Assembly (NCBI GenBank): GCA_025935735.1
Contig: JAICUS010000350.1
Coordinates: forward strand, 1-6,584
Length of the DNA stretch: 6,584 nucleotides
From: Solirubrobacteraceae bacterium
Lineage (GTDB): Bacteria; Actinomycetota; Thermoleophilia; Solirubrobacterales; Solirubrobacteraceae
Direction: 5' to 3'
Made by a program: the position numbers and the translations under genes. Below, piece by piece: positions 6,388 to 6,584 of the stretch (the first letter of the stretch is position 1; the number at the start of each line of letters is the position of its first letter). Below the pieces are notes generated by a model, which saw only the letters and a list, made by a program, of their open reading frames with translations, was not told the DNA's origin and searched no databases.

Positions 6388-6411
6388 GGCGCCGTTCCCG
6401 TACCATCCGCG
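6379..6411 (+). terminator. Inverted repeat spanning the trkA stop, weak terminator candidate
   Basis: CGCGGAT (6379-6385) pairs with ATCCGCG (6405-6411), 7 bp around a 19-nt loop. The left arm includes the first T of the TAA stop and the right arm overlaps a TACCAT box. There is no T-tract. It could end the trkA transcript or be chance in GC-rich DNA. Confidence 0.3.
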
Positions 6412-6413
6412 CC
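6401..6413 (+). promoter_or_regulatory. -10-like TACCAT followed by CGCGCC
   Basis: TACCAT (6401-6406) fits TAnnnT. It is followed, after one C, by CGCGCC, much like TAGAAT-CGCGCC before the first permease. It would direct transcription into the structured gap and the gene beyond the window. No convincing -35 box is seen. Confidence 0.3.
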
Positions 6414-6464
6414 AGAGTCAACTCGCCGTCGCTGCGGGCGCCTTGCGCGTCCGGCCTGCGAACA

Positions 6465-6493
6465 AGGGGCACCCCTCCGCCCTGGGCCCAGGG
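6465..6493. repeat. Two adjacent short palindromes in the terminal intergenic region
   Basis: AGGGGCACCCCT (6465-6476) can form a 4-5 bp hairpin. It is followed closely by CCCTGGGCCCAGGG (6480-6493), a perfect 14-base palindrome. They may be terminator stems, a protein-binding site or part of a structured leader; the sequence does not decide between these. Confidence 0.4.
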
Positions 6494-6584
6494 GGCATAC
6501 GCGACGCGAGCGGCAGGCGGTCCGTCCTAGCGGGCGGGCCGCCCTCCGCCGCTGGCCGCTTAAGGTCGGATGATCGGGGTGGGG

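Larger units (their letters stand above)
6388..6584. other. Terminal 197-bp stretch without a supported gene, rich in inverted repeats
   Basis: No convincing reading frame is seen here. Beyond the hairpins listed separately, AGCGGC-A-GG (6509-6517) pairs with CCGCCGCT (6546-6553) around an inner hairpin of GGGCG (6532-6536) and CGCCC (6540-6544), giving a nested stem. A TAAGGT box (6561-6566) and an ATG at 6570 lie near the window end, where a following gene may begin, but only five codons are visible. I do not recognise tRNA, SRP RNA, tmRNA or RNase P hallmarks. Confidence 0.5.

Noticed and set aside
6412..6431. TTGACT on the minus strand (GAGTTGACTCTGG) as a -35 box of a minus-strand promoter
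   Set aside because: No TAnnnT-type box lies at a 16-19 nt spacing downstream on that strand, and no minus-strand gene follows.
6570..6584. ATG at 6570 as the start of a downstream gene
   Set aside because: Only five codons are visible and it lies just 3 nt after the TAAGGT box, too close if that box is a promoter; it cannot be supported.

Overview
This is a very GC-rich window, with third codon positions almost all G or C. Every supported gene is on the + strand and genes are tightly packed. The base composition, the apparently leaderless TAnnnT promoters and the APC-permease/TrkA-pair neighbourhood point to a high-GC actinobacterium. A Thermoleophilia/Solirubrobacterales-type genome is my best guess, but it is an inference from style and not from a marker gene.

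Layout. (1) Positions 1-1107 hold the C-terminal half of a membrane-bound proton-pumping pyrophosphatase (hppA) carrying the residues of the K+-independent class; its N-terminal half is not in the window. (2) Positions 1108-1167 are a short intergenic region with a strong GC hairpin (candidate terminator) followed at once by a -10-like TAGAAT box. (3) Positions 1168-5270 are three contiguous genes: a 639-aa APC-superfamily permease fused to a C-terminal universal-stress-protein (USP) domain, a 53-aa two-helix membrane protein overlapping it by ATGA, and a second, paralogous 674-aa APC-USP permease whose GTG start abuts the small gene's stop codon in the same frame. (4) Positions 5282-5707 and 5707-6387 encode two TrkA/RCK-type nucleotide-binding regulators: a short one with only the RCK_N domain and a full one with RCK_N plus RCK_C. 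They overlap by one base. A -10-like TAGGGT overlaps the preceding stop codon and lies 8 nt before the first trkA ATG. (5) Positions 6388-6584 have no supported gene but are rich in inverted repeats and contain promoter-like boxes.

How they may work together. TrkA/RCK proteins gate K+ (or other cation) transporters in response to NAD(H) or other nucleotides. APC-fold permeases with a C-terminal USP-like domain include the K+ importer KimA, whose USP domain is a c-di-AMP regulatory site. Two APC-USP permeases beside two RCK proteins, with no TrkH/KtrB-type channel subunit in view, suggest a cation (perhaps K+) uptake module using APC-fold membrane subunits. The alternative is amino acid/polyamine permeases placed beside unrelated trkA genes. 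A permease next to a trkA pair recalls Rv2690c-ceoB-ceoC of Mycobacterium tuberculosis (from memory). The tandem permease duplication, the small membrane protein between the copies and the truncated first TrkA are the least ordinary parts. HppA could supply proton-motive force for such uptake, but nothing here shows a functional link.
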